Notes: generated by a model not told the origin, from the letters alone. Shown: positions 41,832 to 54,211, counted from the stretch's first letter. The stretch: DNA of 64,000 nucleotides from Symsagittifera roscoffensis (GCF_963678635.1 NC_087069.1:9312633-9376632); one strand, 5' to 3'. A program made the numbers and translations.

Positions 41832-43206
41832 TTATAAAAATTGGGCTAAGGAAACAATATCCGGCGAATCTTTCCAATTTGTTAGAATGAATTTTTCGAT
41901 CGTTCGGTTTTTTCCTGATTCTAACAAGTAGAGCTTTAAATATCTTGTATTTGGATCTGTAAAGATGATAGTTTGCTCAACTCTGGTTGTTGGTTGACTG
42001 TACATATTGGTTTTGAGCACTTCTTTTGTTCCCTATTTTTCGTAAGTTATTTTTTTCCGAGATGGTTCGTTCGTGACATCTTGTAATAAAATACGCTGTT
42101 TTTTGCAAATCCACCCGTTGGATTGGGTCCTGATGAAGACTTTTCCCAAGATGCTGATTGTGTCATCTGTGAATCCGCCTCATAAGTATCAAATCCTTGT
42201 GTCCATTGGGTAGATATCATCTTGGGTTGTCTCTATTTTAATCGTGCAAAATGTTTTGCTTAAAAAAATTAACTGGGGTCACAGAATCAGCTGGACACAC
42301 CTTAATTACAATCATCTCTCTTCCCAATCTTTTTTCAGACTTTCCTTGTTTCAAGTCCGTTTTCATCGTAGGTAGTTCCTACACTCAAAACCGATTAATC
42401 GTATCGTAGCTCTGACCGTTGTTGTTCCGAGCGTTTATCACTCCTCCTATTTGTTGATTATCGCTCCAGGACTTCTCCGACTTCTCAATCATCGAAATGG
42501 ACATTATCAGTTACAATATTTACAGTGGGTCGTTTGTTTTGTGATTTATAGAGCTGTCCTGGATCTTTGCTTTTCTTAAATTGATCTCCTCGCTGGACAA
42601 AATCAAATTGACCTTTGTAAAAGCGTTTTCGCTTTTCAAAGATGATTTACTCATTTCTATGTTGAGGCTCGGTTAGTTATTTTATGGTCACTACATTAGA
42701 AGATTTAAGAGCCCTTCCACTGGTCCATGATCTCGCCATGTTTGTCACTTTTCTGAGGCTGAAGGAGCGCTTTTCGAAGTTGAGTGCCTGACACAAAGTT
42801 TCTGAAGTAGCTGACAGTAGTTTCCGTTGGGTTCCGCTATTCTTAATATTACATATGAAGATGTCTTAAATCGATTCCGCTTTGTCAATCTCTTAGATGT
42901 TGCAGGTACTGGCAAGATCTGCCAACGCACCCCAAAATTGTTCAAATTACTCATAATCTATTTGTTTGTGCCTTCGTTACCAAGTACTAACAAGAGAGTT
43001 GAGCGTAAGCTATTGTCAGCTTCGTGTCTAATCGTACCGTTAAACCGTTTCTTCTCTTCGAAGATCCGAGTTTCTTTGACAGACTCTATCTGTGTCCAGC
43101 TCGCTTCCCATTACTTGTTTCAATACTGCCCTCTCAGGCAGTTAAAGAATCCAAAAACATATGATCACGCTCTTATTCAATTAAATGTAGCAATTTTTGA
43201 AGCAAG
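41832..43206 (-). pseudogene. gag: decayed gag/protease region of the Gypsy element
   Basis: Several minus frames of about 60-70 codons (41832-42020, about 42050-42235, 42745-42954) with Gln/Ser/Thr/Lys-rich composition lie between the RT remnant and the 5' LTR. No zinc knuckle or protease motif was identified. The assignment is from position. Confidence 0.4.
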
Positions 43207-43980
43207 TGTATGACTGAAAAAGATATAATTAAGTAGGTAACCTAGCCCAGTTACTCCATACAATTACATAAAAACTGAAAGATTGACGTTTTGAAAATTT
43301 AGAACTGATTGAATTTTTATTGTTTTAGTGGCTGAAAAATTAGTGACAATTCAGCTGAGAAATACACATTAACCCTAAAAAAGCCCTCATCGAAGCCAGA
43401 ACAACTGATAAGGTTTTGCTAAAATTTTTCCGAAACAAAACCAGCTGAACATTTTGATTGTCTCAATTTTAAGTATAGTTTTTTAATATGCCAGAAACAG
43501 GCAGTGAAGGTTCCAAATTAAAAATGCACATCATATATTTGTAATTCAAATCAATTTGAACTCACTGGTAGTCAAACTCACTCTTCAAGTGATATTAGAT
43601 ATCAATCCGCACAACTTGAAGTTTCAGCTTCATTTCCCTGATTCAGATTCATAAGTATTAGTCACTCAACTCGTTTATGATGTAGCTAAAATTTCTAATT
43701 TTCATAAAATTAAAGGCTCTTATAAATTTCTCTTATAAACTCAAAGTTCCTGATGAGTTTTAGCTGCATCAGGAACGAGTTAAATTTTCTGAGCAGATAA
43801 ACTGAGCAGGTAACCTGAGCAGTAAAAGAGTTGCCGACCGATGCTATCGAGGCTTTTGAGATTTCAAGAAGGGTTTTGTTCAATTCTAGTTTTTTTTCAG
43901 CCTTTTATATTGGTCTAGATTATAGTTACGAGCGCTATTGGTTAATATTTTTCTGAAATCTGAAAAGCTTTAATTGATCT
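43207..43980 (-). repeat. LTR of the decayed Gypsy element (5' LTR)
   Basis: Pairs with 36878-37620 as described there. No clear TGG primer-binding site is visible on its interior side. Confidence 0.7.
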
Positions 43981-44391
43981 AATTTTCCGCAAATCGATAT
44001 TTTTTTCATTATTGTTTTTTAGCAAAAAAATTAGTTTCATAAAGAGTTATCTTAACTCAATTTTAACAAAAATTTTGGAAACGTCTGCTAAGAGTTGGCC
44101 TACAGCGTCCTAAATAGATGTCAACAAAGTAACACCTCTAGTAAAAAAAATCGTTTTTTTTTCTGATTTCAAAGACAGTGTTTTACATATGTCAATTAAA
44201 AATTAGATTTGGAATAGCTCAATGAATCAATTATTTCATCTAGGTTGGGGGGGCATGTTTCAAAAAAACATCTACAACTTTTCTACCAGATAAGAAGTTC
44301 AGACATGACAATTTGAAACAAAATGTTGATGTTAGATCTTATCACAAAAATAATTGTTGAATTTTTGGTGTATTATAAAAATTGTTGAATT
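43981..44391. other. non-coding spacer
   Basis: AT-rich, nothing recognised. Confidence 0.35.
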
Positions 44392-44811
44392 ATATAAACA
44401 AATTCCATTCAATGCCTGAGTTTGCTTCGAACATTTTGACAGTCGCGCCGAGAGTTCGAGTCTGGAAAGTCTGGACATGATTCGCGCCGTGGGCCGCGAA
44501 AGTCTGGACATACCAAAATTTGGTCGCGAAATCTGGAAATGGGTCGCAAAAGTCTGAACACAGAATTTCGCGACCCATGTCCAGACTTTCGCGACCAAAT
44601 TTTGGTATGTCCAGACTTTTGCGGACCACGGCGCAACTCATATCCAGATTTTCCAGACTCAAACTCTCGGCGCGACTATGCAATTTGGGTCTAAATCCGG
44701 ATGTGGCGCGACTCTTAAAGTCTGGACATGAGTCTGGGGTCTCGACCCGGGTCCTCATCAGTCAAAATGTTCAAAGCAAACTCAGGTATTGAATATATTT
44801 TGTTTATTTAG
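44392..44811. mobile_element. MITE-like inverted repeat with nested hairpin
   Basis: Arms around 44392-44440 (CCTGAGTTTGCTTCGAACAT) and 44761-44811 are inverted copies. Inside, GTCTGGACAT and TCGCGACC units form a second, nearly perfect hairpin around 44500-44640. The overlapping open frames on both strands (75-122 codons) are by-products of the palindrome. Confidence 0.65.
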
Positions 44812-47312
44812 CAGCCCATTCGATATTTTCAAGCAATAATCATGCAAAAATTGTAAACTGATTGGAACAGAAACACGTTTTTTTTGTGGGTAGAAAAGAC
44901 AGCAATTAGCTGAAGAGTCAAAATGAAATAATTAAATTTTTGTGGTTAGAAGATAACCAAATTCTAAATCTTATTATGTTGAGAAGTTTTTTCTACTCCA
45001 ATAGCATTTGTTTGTTACCTCAAGTTATATAGAATCACTGGAATTTTCTTTTATAAATTATAAACTTGAAGAAATAAAAAAGTAGAAAAATAAAAAATAA
45101 TTTTTTTGATTTTTGACCATGTGCAAATTAGGTTGCAATGTTTGAAAGAAATGTTTGCTCCAAAACCAAATTGGAAAAAATATAAAAAGATTTGCTTTTT
45201 TGAAAAAGTACTGTTTTCCTGGGTTTCCTGGAAAAGTTTTTAGCAGAAAACCAAGCCTGGTTTTCAAGGATGTATTTTGCTGTTTTTTAATTCAAAGTAA
45301 ATTCCACCATGTCCGCTTTTTCATTCAATGTTATAACATGTTAATTTTAAAACGAAAGAAAATTTTTTAAAACAATCGTGGGAGAAAGTTTGACCTGTAC
45401 TCCTAAACCTCAAAAATTTTCAAGGCTACGAAGGTTTCCCTGGTAAAGTAGTTTGTCCGTACCCATTTTCATTGGAGTTAAGAAGTTGACATGTTCAATG
45501 AAGAGTTAATTGTTTCGCTCCTTCGCAAGTTTGATCAGCTTTAGCTTACGTCATAAACTATTTCCTTGTCTGTCTCCGTCCATTTTTTTCTGCTTTTTGT
45601 CCTATGAAGATGTTCTTGTTTTGAGGCCATGCAGTATGGCATGAATGGGCGTTTTCATTGCTAATTTATCCTATTTCTCCGAATTTTTTTGTAGTTTTTA
45701 ACCATCTACACAATTTTTTTTCATTCGAGATTATAAAGTTCCACCCATATTGACAAGCATGAGATTGGAATTGACTAAATCGATTTTTTAACAGGTAATA
45801 AACTGCATTGAAAATGATTTAATGTATCCCATGTAAGGCAGGAAAAAATTTTAAAAAAACAGCTTGAAAATCAATACAAAAGGATTTTGTTATGTAAAGT
45901 TTTATTTGATTTTGTTATTGCTAAAATATTGAAATCAAACAAAAACACCTAAATGCTGATTAAATGTAATCTAATAAGTTTTTTAGACTACTGGGACTGC
46001 GTGAAGTTCTTTTTTTTCTCTGACATTCAAAAAAAGCGGATTGTTCATGCTTGGGGTGTTTTTTCGTCGGTCAAATACCGACTCTTCAACTAATTTCCGG
46101 CCAGTTAAAAAGTCGAAATTTGATTTAAGAAACAAAACAATGGTTTAGAATTGACTGAACTTAGTTTGTTGGGCTATGTTTTTGTATGAAACAAAAACCA
46201 TTTTCCAAACTGCTTCCAGTCACTTTTGTTAGGTCTTAGCTACACTATCTGTTTATAATCGATTGCTTTCCAATTCTGGTCACTACGGGTAGAATTTTAT
46301 CATACGGTCGAGCAGTTTTTAAATTTTGTAATTAGAATCAAGTTCGGTTTGATTATTTTAGCTTATTTGCAGTCATTTTTTGCTTGCTCTTGTTTATTAA
46401 CCACATGAATCCACGGGGACAAAATTTTTCCTGAAACTGCCAGCACTGATGATGATAAAGATTTCTATTGCAAATACTCCAGAACGGATTCTAAAAACAT
46501 CATCCAGTTCCCTCTTTTTTGATTGTCGCAAAGTTTTTCCTTTTCGATTTGTCTCACTTTAATCACTTTTGGAGCTGATATTTGGTTTGTTCAAGAAAAC
46601 GTGATGTCCGTAGAAGAATAGGACAGTTTGTGAACTTTTTTCTTGGTTGTTCGTTTATCGATTTTCCTTTTTCCTACTTCTAGTGAAATTATGGTATTTA
46701 TGACGTCAATGGCTTAATTCATATTTTTTGAGTTTCCTGCTTCTCGAGAAAAGAGATTCGAAGATTTTTTTAAGAATAAGCTTTTTTTTCAGCCTAGCAA
46801 ATTGAGTGCAAAATCAGTCTAGCAGGTTCTTTATCTTGCACAGTCCTTAAAATGGCTTCTCCTTCCCTGATTTTTGAAGTTGAATTTTTTTATTATTTCA
46901 CACCGACATTTCAACCAAATATTTAATCTGTTCATTTCTTGACAGGACGGTACTGGGACTACTCAAGTTCTTATAGCTCAACTTTCAATGAAAACACTAA
47001 TTATTTATTCTAGGGGCGTTTTTTCCTCAGTCAGTTCTTACGTAAATATTTTAAACAGTGTTTAGTACGGAAAAATTGTTCAGTAATCTGAAAAATATGG
47101 CTATTATTCGGAGCTCAAACAGTGTTACAATTTTTTATCAAATATAGACCAGCTGCTAATAAAAAGACCAAATAACTTTTCTCAATTCAATTTAGAACGG
47201 TTTCTAAAGGGGGAATAAACTTTATAGCAGAAGTTAATTCAGTCGCTAATTGCCCTGAACCGGCTCAACTGAAACTCTTCAAAACCCATAAATTTATGAC
47301 AAAAGATCACAA
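44812..47312. other. non-coding stretch
   Basis: About 2.5 kb without supported exons. A partial copy of the 5.3-kb repeat lies near 47180-47300. Confidence 0.4.
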
Positions 47313-47555
47313 GTGAATTATGTTCTTGAGTTGGAGGTAAAGACAGAAAAACATTTCGAAGGTTTTTTAAAATTCTCGCCAAAATTGCAAGATAAAATGT
47401 CGAAAAACATCTGGAAAACAAACTACACCCCGCACTGGAGTTTAATGGTAAACAACCGATTACAATGGTTTATACAGGCAAAAAACTTAACCCATAAAAT
47501 TGTTTATCCTGACCCATCCAACATTGAATATGAAGATTTAGGGGACTATTACTGA
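47313..47555 (+). CDS. weak candidate exon or exon remnant
   Basis: An 80-codon frame. A TTTATACAG acceptor-like site at about 47477 precedes a short block ending in YEDLGDYY and TGA. It recalls the D-x-G-x-Y-x-C strand of Ig domains, with the Cys codon read as TGA. It may be a pseudo-exon or chance. Confidence 0.2.
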   Translation: MNYVLELEVKTEKHFEGFLKFSPKLQDKMSKNIWKTNYTPHWSLMVNNRLQWFIQAKNLTHKIVYPDPSNIEYEDLGDYY

Positions 47556-48683
47556 TTATTTTCAATTTTTAAAAATGCAATTTAATCGATTATTTTGACA
47601 ATATAACTAATTTTTTTAGGCCAGAAAATTAATGAAAATCAAATTTTTTTGTATTAAAGTTTTTGCAGCCAAATAATCTATTGAATGAGAAATTTGAACT
47701 ACTACATCAAAAGGACACCAAATTGTTAAAAAATCAACGTTCTGGTTCAACCCTTAAAAAAGTCACAAATTTTGTCCCCATCACCCCTAATTCATGTCTC
47801 CAAATTATATCTTTTTAATCCTTTCTAAATGGATTATAATCGATTACATAAAGTTCTAATGGATTTTTTTGAAATAAAATTTTTAGGATTATACTCGATT
47901 TTTGATGGATTCCATTGATTTAATTAGTAATTTTACGGATACTGACTTTAAAATGACATTATAATCAATTATTTTTCATGAAAATCCAGTGCGGGCAACC
48001 GTCCTTTAAATTCCGCTACTTTCATCAAAAATCTGAATAAGCAGCGACTAAAAGAGGTTGTTCAATAACTGAAATTTTTACCAGTTATAGTTCGAATAGG
48101 AAAAAGAGCTAACCTTTTTTTATCAATTTAAAATGGCGTTATGAAAAAAAAACATAACGTCATAACGGTTTTTTGAACATTTAACTGAAAATATTTCTTT
48201 TTAAAAATTACAAAAAAACTTCAGTTGCTTAGAGTGTTGAATTGGACGCCATGATTTGATTTATTGTAGTTGTTAAACAAACTGAACTTGAAAGACAGAA
48301 GTTTTTTTCCACAAAAATATCCTAATTAGTTACTCTATATGAGATGGCAATAAATGCTAGATTTTATAATCTCTAGCTTAATACACGAAGAAGCTCAAAG
48401 CAAGCCTTCGAGCGTACCTTATGGAGTTGCGTTTTTTTCAGCAAATTTTAATTATTCTGTTTTTATAGGATCGGCAAAAACTTTACATTTTAATTAAATG
48501 CCTCTACTTTCAATTGCTAGATCTTGACAAATTTTGTTTATTTCAGTGTTCAAAACATAAGAAATGGTGATTTTAAAAAGGCTCTCTTGGCATCAATCAT
48601 AAAATTTATCTATTCTTAAACGTCTTTATGAAGTATGTTGAAAATTTACTGGTAAGAACATGCAAATCTTGCTTCCCTTTCCC
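47556..48683. other. non-coding stretch with ATCGATTATAAT-type repeat
   Basis: A fragment of the ATTATAATCGATT family is at about 47830-47990, ending CCAGTGCGGGC. The rest is unrecognised. Confidence 0.4.
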
Positions 48684-49807
48684 GCACTGAAGTTTCATGG
48701 ATAATAATCTATTATACTGGATTTTCATTGTCAGTCTCTATAAAATAACAAAAATAATTGATTATTATTGATTTAAAAGGAATTATAATGATACTATTTT
48801 TTATGCAATATAATCCCAATATGATCTATTATAATGGATTATAATTGATCATTTTCATTTTATTTTCAAAAGATTTTATCAGAAGATATATAATCAAGTT
48901 CTATCGATTATAATCTTTTTATTAAAATTTTTTGGTGCGCTGTTTTCATTTTTTCATAATAGGGTTAAACTTAAGTTAGTTATTTTGTTCCTACGCTAAA
49001 TTTAATTTTTTACTTCAATTATTTTACGAAAATTTACAAAAATTACGAAAATTTATTAAAAAGTCACGTATTTTTGTTACTATGTTAACTCAGATTTTTT
49101 CGCCATTCACCACCAGGATCGGTAATTATGTAGCATGGATAAACGCGTGGTGAGGGGTGCGGCTTAGGTTTAAGTTCGGGGAAGGAGGGGGAGATGGGGG
49201 AACGAGGGGGGAGGGCATGAGGGAGATCAGGGAACGAAGGGAAGGACGTGGGGGATGTGGGTGGACGTATGGAGGGCTTAGTAGGCTACATAGGGGGAAG
49301 TGCGGGGGGACGTTGGGGGGGGGGTCGATTTTTTGCAGGTCAGCTATGTTGATTTTCCGAGCACTCCCGCAACACTAAAAAAAACGTGTTTCGACCAAGT
49401 TTTTACCACTGCAGGCAAATTTCTTTTAGAAAAACTGGTCAAAAATGCTGTTTTGGATCACTTTTCGGAAAATAACTTAATATTGCCCCTTCAATATTAC
49501 TACAAATTGGCCGCCTCTGGATGAATGTGTTCGTTCGAGTTTTGCAGAAAGTCCTTATTTACAAAATTTATTCAATTTTCTTGGATTTAACGTACAACAA
49601 TTAATCCGTTTTATTGCAAACAAAAATGGATTATAATCCAATGTAATGGATTTTAATGGATTGTTATTTTTTGAAATAATTGATTAAAATGGATTAAAAA
49701 TCCAATATGTTGTCTAAATTTGCCATGATAATCGATTATATAGACAACATTTTAGTCAACAAAAATCTGTTAACAACGAATTTTATCCATGAAACTTCAG
49801 TGCAGGT
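48684..49807. mobile_element. inverted-repeat element with CCCGCACTGAAGTTTCATGG termini
   Basis: The left end CCCGCACTGAAGTTTCATGG (48684) and the right end CCATGAAACTTCAGTGCAGG (ending 49807) are inverted copies, followed inward by ATAATCNATTATA-type sequence on both sides. The interior has a G-rich block (49150-49330) with open frames that are not genes. Confidence 0.6.
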
Positions 49808-49829
49808 TCCCACAATTTGCCCTCAGATT

Positions 49830-50188
49830 CAGGGGCGAATCTAGGATTTCCCGAGTGGGGGGCAGATTATCAAATTTTTGTCGACTTTCTTTTTAGGTCG
49901 AGCAAAGTTTTGAAAAAACAGGCCAAAAAGACGTTTTTAGGCCTTTTTGAAAATTTTGTACCAAAAAACCGCATTTATTCTGCGCGCGCTCCACCCTTAA
50001 AGTTAGTTTATATTGGCGCCAAAGGCGCCCTTAGAAAACTTTTAAGGTCCGTCAGCCAAAATGGATATCCCAAAATAATTCAAAGGGGAGACCCTTTGGG
50101 TCGGCAGGGGGTCGAATCCCTGAGGGTCGGGAGGAGGAGGGAAGTGCGTCCAAACCCCCCACCCCTCCCCCCTCTAAATCCGCCCCTG
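49830..50188. mobile_element. hAT-type MITE
   Basis: Ends CAGGGGCGAATCTAGG and CTAAATCCGCCCCTG, flanked by 8-bp duplications CTCAGATT and CTCAAATT (7 of 8 match). Related to 28167-28558. The plus frame 49817-50305 is a by-product. Confidence 0.85.
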
Positions 50189-50309
50189 CTCAAATTTATT
50201 CAAAGTTTCGGATATTCAAATAATCATCAGCATGGGTTGGATTTGAATTTTTTGCTTGCAGAGAATTTGTTTAGACCAACGTTGCTCTCAATCCAAAAAA
50301 CTTAGGATT

Positions 50310-50920
50310 GCGGTACCGGAATTTCATAGATAATAATCAGTTTAACTGCAGTTTCATTGTCAGTCTCAATAAATATATTAAAAAGATGATTCTAAATGAT
50401 TTAAGACTGATTATAATTTAGTTTTTTCAACCTATAAAACCCAATTATAATCGAGTATAATCGGCACCTGCGGATTTAAGGGGGGGGGGGGGGCATTTTA
50501 CCCCCTTCCGACCCGTTTCCGACCTTTGTATTGTTTTAATCCATAACATACAAATGGCACAAAGATTTTAATGAAATATATTTCCATGAAGTACATTTTT
50601 CAAATTTCCTGCAAAACTAGCAAAATTTCCGCAGAAACAATGGTTTTTATTTCTCAAAATGAATGAATTATAATGAATTATCATGTCAAAAATATCAATT
50701 TCAGTTCCAAAAATAATGGATTATAATCAAATATAATGGATACAAAGATTTTTTTTTTTCAAAAATAATTGATTATAGTGGCAATATAATCCATTCCGTG
50801 GTCTGAAATTAACATTTTTCATGACTTAAAGAATTAACATATTTAATAATGGAAAATTTTTGTCTCGGATATTCATTTCGATCGATTAAAATCCACGAGC
50901 GCTGGGTGCGGGTAAAGCTT
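50310..50920. repeat. ATCGATTATAAT-type repeats with a G14 run
   Basis: GGTACCGGAATTTCATAGAT at about 50310 and GCGCTGGGTGCGGGT at about 50902 probably bound one or two elements of the 48.7-kb family. A run of about 14 G lies near 50480. Confidence 0.45.
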
Positions 50921-50929
50921 GGATTTTCT

Positions 50930-51620
50930 ATAATTTCAAAAGTTTAATCCATTTTCTCGTCAAAATTATCTTTAAACTAGACAATTTTGAGCCAAAAATC
51001 ATATTTTCTGAAGTCAATTTTGGTCAGAATTGTTCAAAAACTAGGCTATTTTTAACAAAAACTAAAACTTATTTGTCTCAACTTGGACTAAATCTAACAA
51101 AAAATTGGTCAAATAAGGTGAATAAAGTTGGTTTTTTAAATTTTTGAAAGTGTCCTGCTATTTTTATGACTTGAGAACAGTTGAAGTTAAGTTAAAAGGT
51201 TTTTAGAACCTCTTCTATTAACTTTTATCCCATCAAATCAATTATTCTGTGGGGAAAATCAAATTGAGCATCAACATTAAAAAATTTGAATCACATTTTT
51301 TTTAGTTTGATTGCGACCCGAAATTACCTAAGAAATTCTTTAATTCTGCCATAAAATACTAATTTTCAGATCTCAAATTCTGGTCAGGAATTCTTTGCAA
51401 AATCTTTTAAAAAAGCTGAGATTTTCTATAACTTCCTTATTTCTAATCCAATTTATGGTCAGAATTTATCTAAATCTAGGCTATTTCTAATCAGAAAAAC
51501 TTTTTTCTAATCTAAGTTTTGGTCAGAAATTTTCTAAAACTGGGCTGTTTCTAATTAAAAAAAAACTTATTTCAAATCTAATTTCTGATCAGAAATTTTT
51601 TAAATCTAGGCTCTTGAGAA
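50930..51620. repeat. imperfect tandem repeat with a period of about 65-70 nt
   Basis: Units contain TTTGGTCAGAAATT, CTAGGCTATTTCTAA and AAAAACTTATTT. The clearest three copies lie at 51440-51620, with looser copies back to about 50950. Confidence 0.5.
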
Positions 51621-52019
51621 TTATTGTTTTTTATATATTCAATTTGAAAATGGCCGAAATGTTTTAAATAACCAGAAATTATTAATGATGTTTTCCAGTC
51701 AGAATTTTCACAGCCGAGTCACAATGCAAATTTGTGTTCGTAATGTTCACAATTCGGGTCTGTGTTTTATAAAATCTTCTTGAAAGCACTCACCTGAAAC
51801 GAAATCAGTTGGATAAAAAAAGCTAACAAGGCAACTGTTTCAAACCAAAATTGAATAGAGAAGGATTGGTAATTAAAAGTTCTTAATCCAAACACAAGAA
51901 AAAGAAGTAATAATTTGTACAAGAGTGCAGTGTTGATTTAAATATTTTTGGGGAACCCTTTAGTGGGTGAGGGGTACCACATTCATGAGAAAAAAAGAAA
52001 AAGAAAAAATCGAACAAAA

Positions 52020-52160
52020 TTTTATTTATCCCCCCCCCCCCCCCACGAGACCTATTCCAGTTTAGTACGATTTCTTACCTACTCATTAGTGTTTAGAGGG
52101 ATGTTTCGCCTTTTCATCCCTCTCCCAACCGCCAACCCCCCCCCCCCCCCCCCCCACGAG
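52020..52160. repeat. duplicated segment with long C homopolymers
   Basis: C runs of about 16 and 18 bases (about 52029 and 52137) are each followed by CACGAGAC and a T/C-rich stretch, so the unit is duplicated at about 108-nt spacing. The 106-codon open frame here is an artefact. Confidence 0.6.
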
Positions 52161-53631
52161 ACTTTTTCCGTTTTTTTGTATCACCCAAGTGTATTCAAGG
52201 AAATATTAACAATTTTTACTCACAAAAAAGACATTTCAATTGAGTTTATCAAAAAACAAGACGCTTAACAAACCTCGAAATTTATTTTGACAAAAAAGCA
52301 CTTTTTTCTCCTTTTTTTTCAGAATAGAAATGGTTTAATTCTTAACTAATAAAAAATAGAACATTTTTGTAGAAAAAATGCAAGAAAAACCGGGTAGATA
52401 ATTTTTATAACATTTCTATCTAGAAAAACAGCCTATGCTGGGTACGGGAAGGGCTTCGATATGATTAAATTTCAATGAAGTTTTTTAAATCAAAGTCTAT
52501 TTTTTTCTTTTTAATTTAAAACAAAACTGCAACTTTCATACTTGATTTTGCTTGTGAACGGCTTAAAAGCGATACTTAGATGATATCCGTTCCAATTTTT
52601 TGAGCCGGTTTCTCCGCAAAAAAATACCCATTATAGAAAAAAAAGAACATTTTAAAACAATCTTGTCATTGTCTCCAAAATGTTCTCTAATACAACGAAC
52701 GATGCTTATGAACAAAAGTCAAACGTCATTTGTTTTTATATGTGAATTTACCCGGGTTGAGGTCCCACCGTTAAGTATCGCATTTTCTGTAGTCTCCCAG
52801 TGATCGTTATTTTCCAGCGCTGATTCATGTAAACTTCAGATTTTTTTGCATAGCTAAACCTGCGACATTTCAGAGCTATTCCAGTTATAATTCCGTAGAA
52901 AAGCAGCGGTAAAATTCAATAAATTCTAAATCATTCTAGTAGCTTTCAAATGAGAGTCTTAGCTAATAAGCTCTCTTACTTGATTATAACTAAGGGTTGA
53001 TCGAACTTACATGTCTATTTAACTGATGGTTGCGGGATCGAGCCCCAGTTGTTCACTGATTTTGCTCATTTTGATTGGTTTTTTATTGCTGCTTCATCGC
53101 TGCAAATTAGGCAAATTAGCAATAATCTATCGATAAATTTTGCTACTATGGCAATGAACATCGATAGTTCATCAATGGTCGCTGTTTCTTTTTCCACTTT
53201 TTTCTAGTTTACTTTCGATGCTAGCTCAACTCGGGAATTAGAACCTCTGAAACACAATCAGCTAATATCTATCAAAATTGTTTGTCTTGCATATTATACC
53301 GTAATTTTGAGACAATTAAATGAAAAATAAAGAACAAAATGGGCTATAACAGAAACACAAGCAAGAGAAGATACTCGCAGTTTTTTCTTTTCTTTTGCAA
53401 AGTTACTGATGTTTGAACTAAAATAAAATTATCGGTGCCGCGTTACGTGTTTGGTTTAAATGCGTAAGTTTGTTAGAGGTTCAATTTAAGTTCAGGTTTA
53501 TAAGAAAAAGGAAAAAAAAACACTTTTACTGAGATGACCTTTACCTCTGGCAGTACTTATCTTGAATATTGTGAAAATGTTTGGCTTAGACTCTGATAAA
53601 AAAAATCATCTGTTCTCCTCTGGTTGTTTAG
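52161..53631. other. non-coding stretch upstream of the mini-exon array
   Basis: No first coding exon for the array could be recognised, although one should lie upstream. The 67-codon frame at 52600-52803 has no matching phase-1 donor that I could confirm. Confidence 0.35.
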
Positions 53632-53674
53632 TAGTGTTGAAAGAAAACAAACAACAAACAATCAAAAAAGCAAG
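53632..53674 (+). pseudogene. degenerate copy of the mini-exon
   Basis: After GTTTAG, the block encodes the VLKENKQQTIKKA-like peptide of the array, but it is 43 nt long with a weak donor (G|GTTAAA), which would break the frame. Probably a decayed copy. Confidence 0.4.
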
Positions 53675-54157
53675 GTTAAACTTCTTCTTTGAAAATGAAT
53701 TTCGCTTGGACGTTCAATCAACTTTCCAATGAATCACTCTTTTTGAGTCAAGTAGTGGCATTTTCTTTTGGTTTTTCAGACATGCTAAATCAAAAAACTT
53801 ATCAATATCCAAGCTGCAAGGTGGCAAAAGGGTCTTTTTTAGAATAGTTAAATTAAAAAAAAAAACAGATTTCTGGATGACGTGACTTATTCTTCAGCAA
53901 TAAAAATTCAAAAAAGGTTTCAAATAACTAATTACAAATCATTCAGCACTGATCGAAGTTGACTCAAAATATTTCAATTTGTTTGTTAATGCAATTTTGA
54001 GGCTGATGTAAAGTTTATGATTCTCATAACAATTCAACCGTAAATTTTTGTTTTACTGGAACGTTCCGATTTGCAGTATTTTCTCAAGTTTTTAATAGGT
54101 AAGATTAAATTCAACTCACTTTGAAGAAAATTATTCCGTTCTTCTCTGGCCTTTTAG

Positions 54158-54211
54158 CAATGCTGAAAGAAAACAAATAACAAACAACTAAACAGAAAGC
54201 TGACGAAAAAT
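54158..54211 (+). pseudogene. mini-exon copy with a nonsense codon
   Basis: Exactly 54 nt between CTTTTAG and a perfect GTAAGT donor. The codon that is Gln in the other copies is TAA here (AAA TAA CAA), and the last base is T instead of G. Inclusion would end translation, so it is either skipped, decayed or a regulated poison exon. Confidence 0.5.

Larger units (their letters stand above)
36878..43980 (-). mobile_element. old, decayed Ty3/Gypsy LTR retroelement on the minus strand
   Basis: Two diverged direct repeats (36878-about 37620 and 43207-about 43980) both begin TGTATGACTGAAAA and share long stretches such as CCGACCGATGCTA. The interior encodes pol remnants on the minus strand: RT palm, RT connection and RNase H in order (41.57 down to 40.85 kb), with stops and frameshifts. 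Gag-like open frames lie to the right and an integrase/3' region to the left, as expected for minus orientation. No intact ORF remains. It is unrelated in age to the element at 7.9-26.7 kb. Confidence 0.8.

Noticed and set aside
44390-44792. Overlapping frames of 75-122 codons on both strands
   Set aside because: The sequence is a nested palindrome, so both strands give mirrored frames. No coding evidence.
49157-49378. Gly/Arg-rich 73-codon frame
   Set aside because: Falls in a G-rich low-complexity block inside an inverted-repeat element.
51948-52268. 106-codon plus frame
   Set aside because: Runs through two long C homopolymers. Reading frame across them cannot be trusted.
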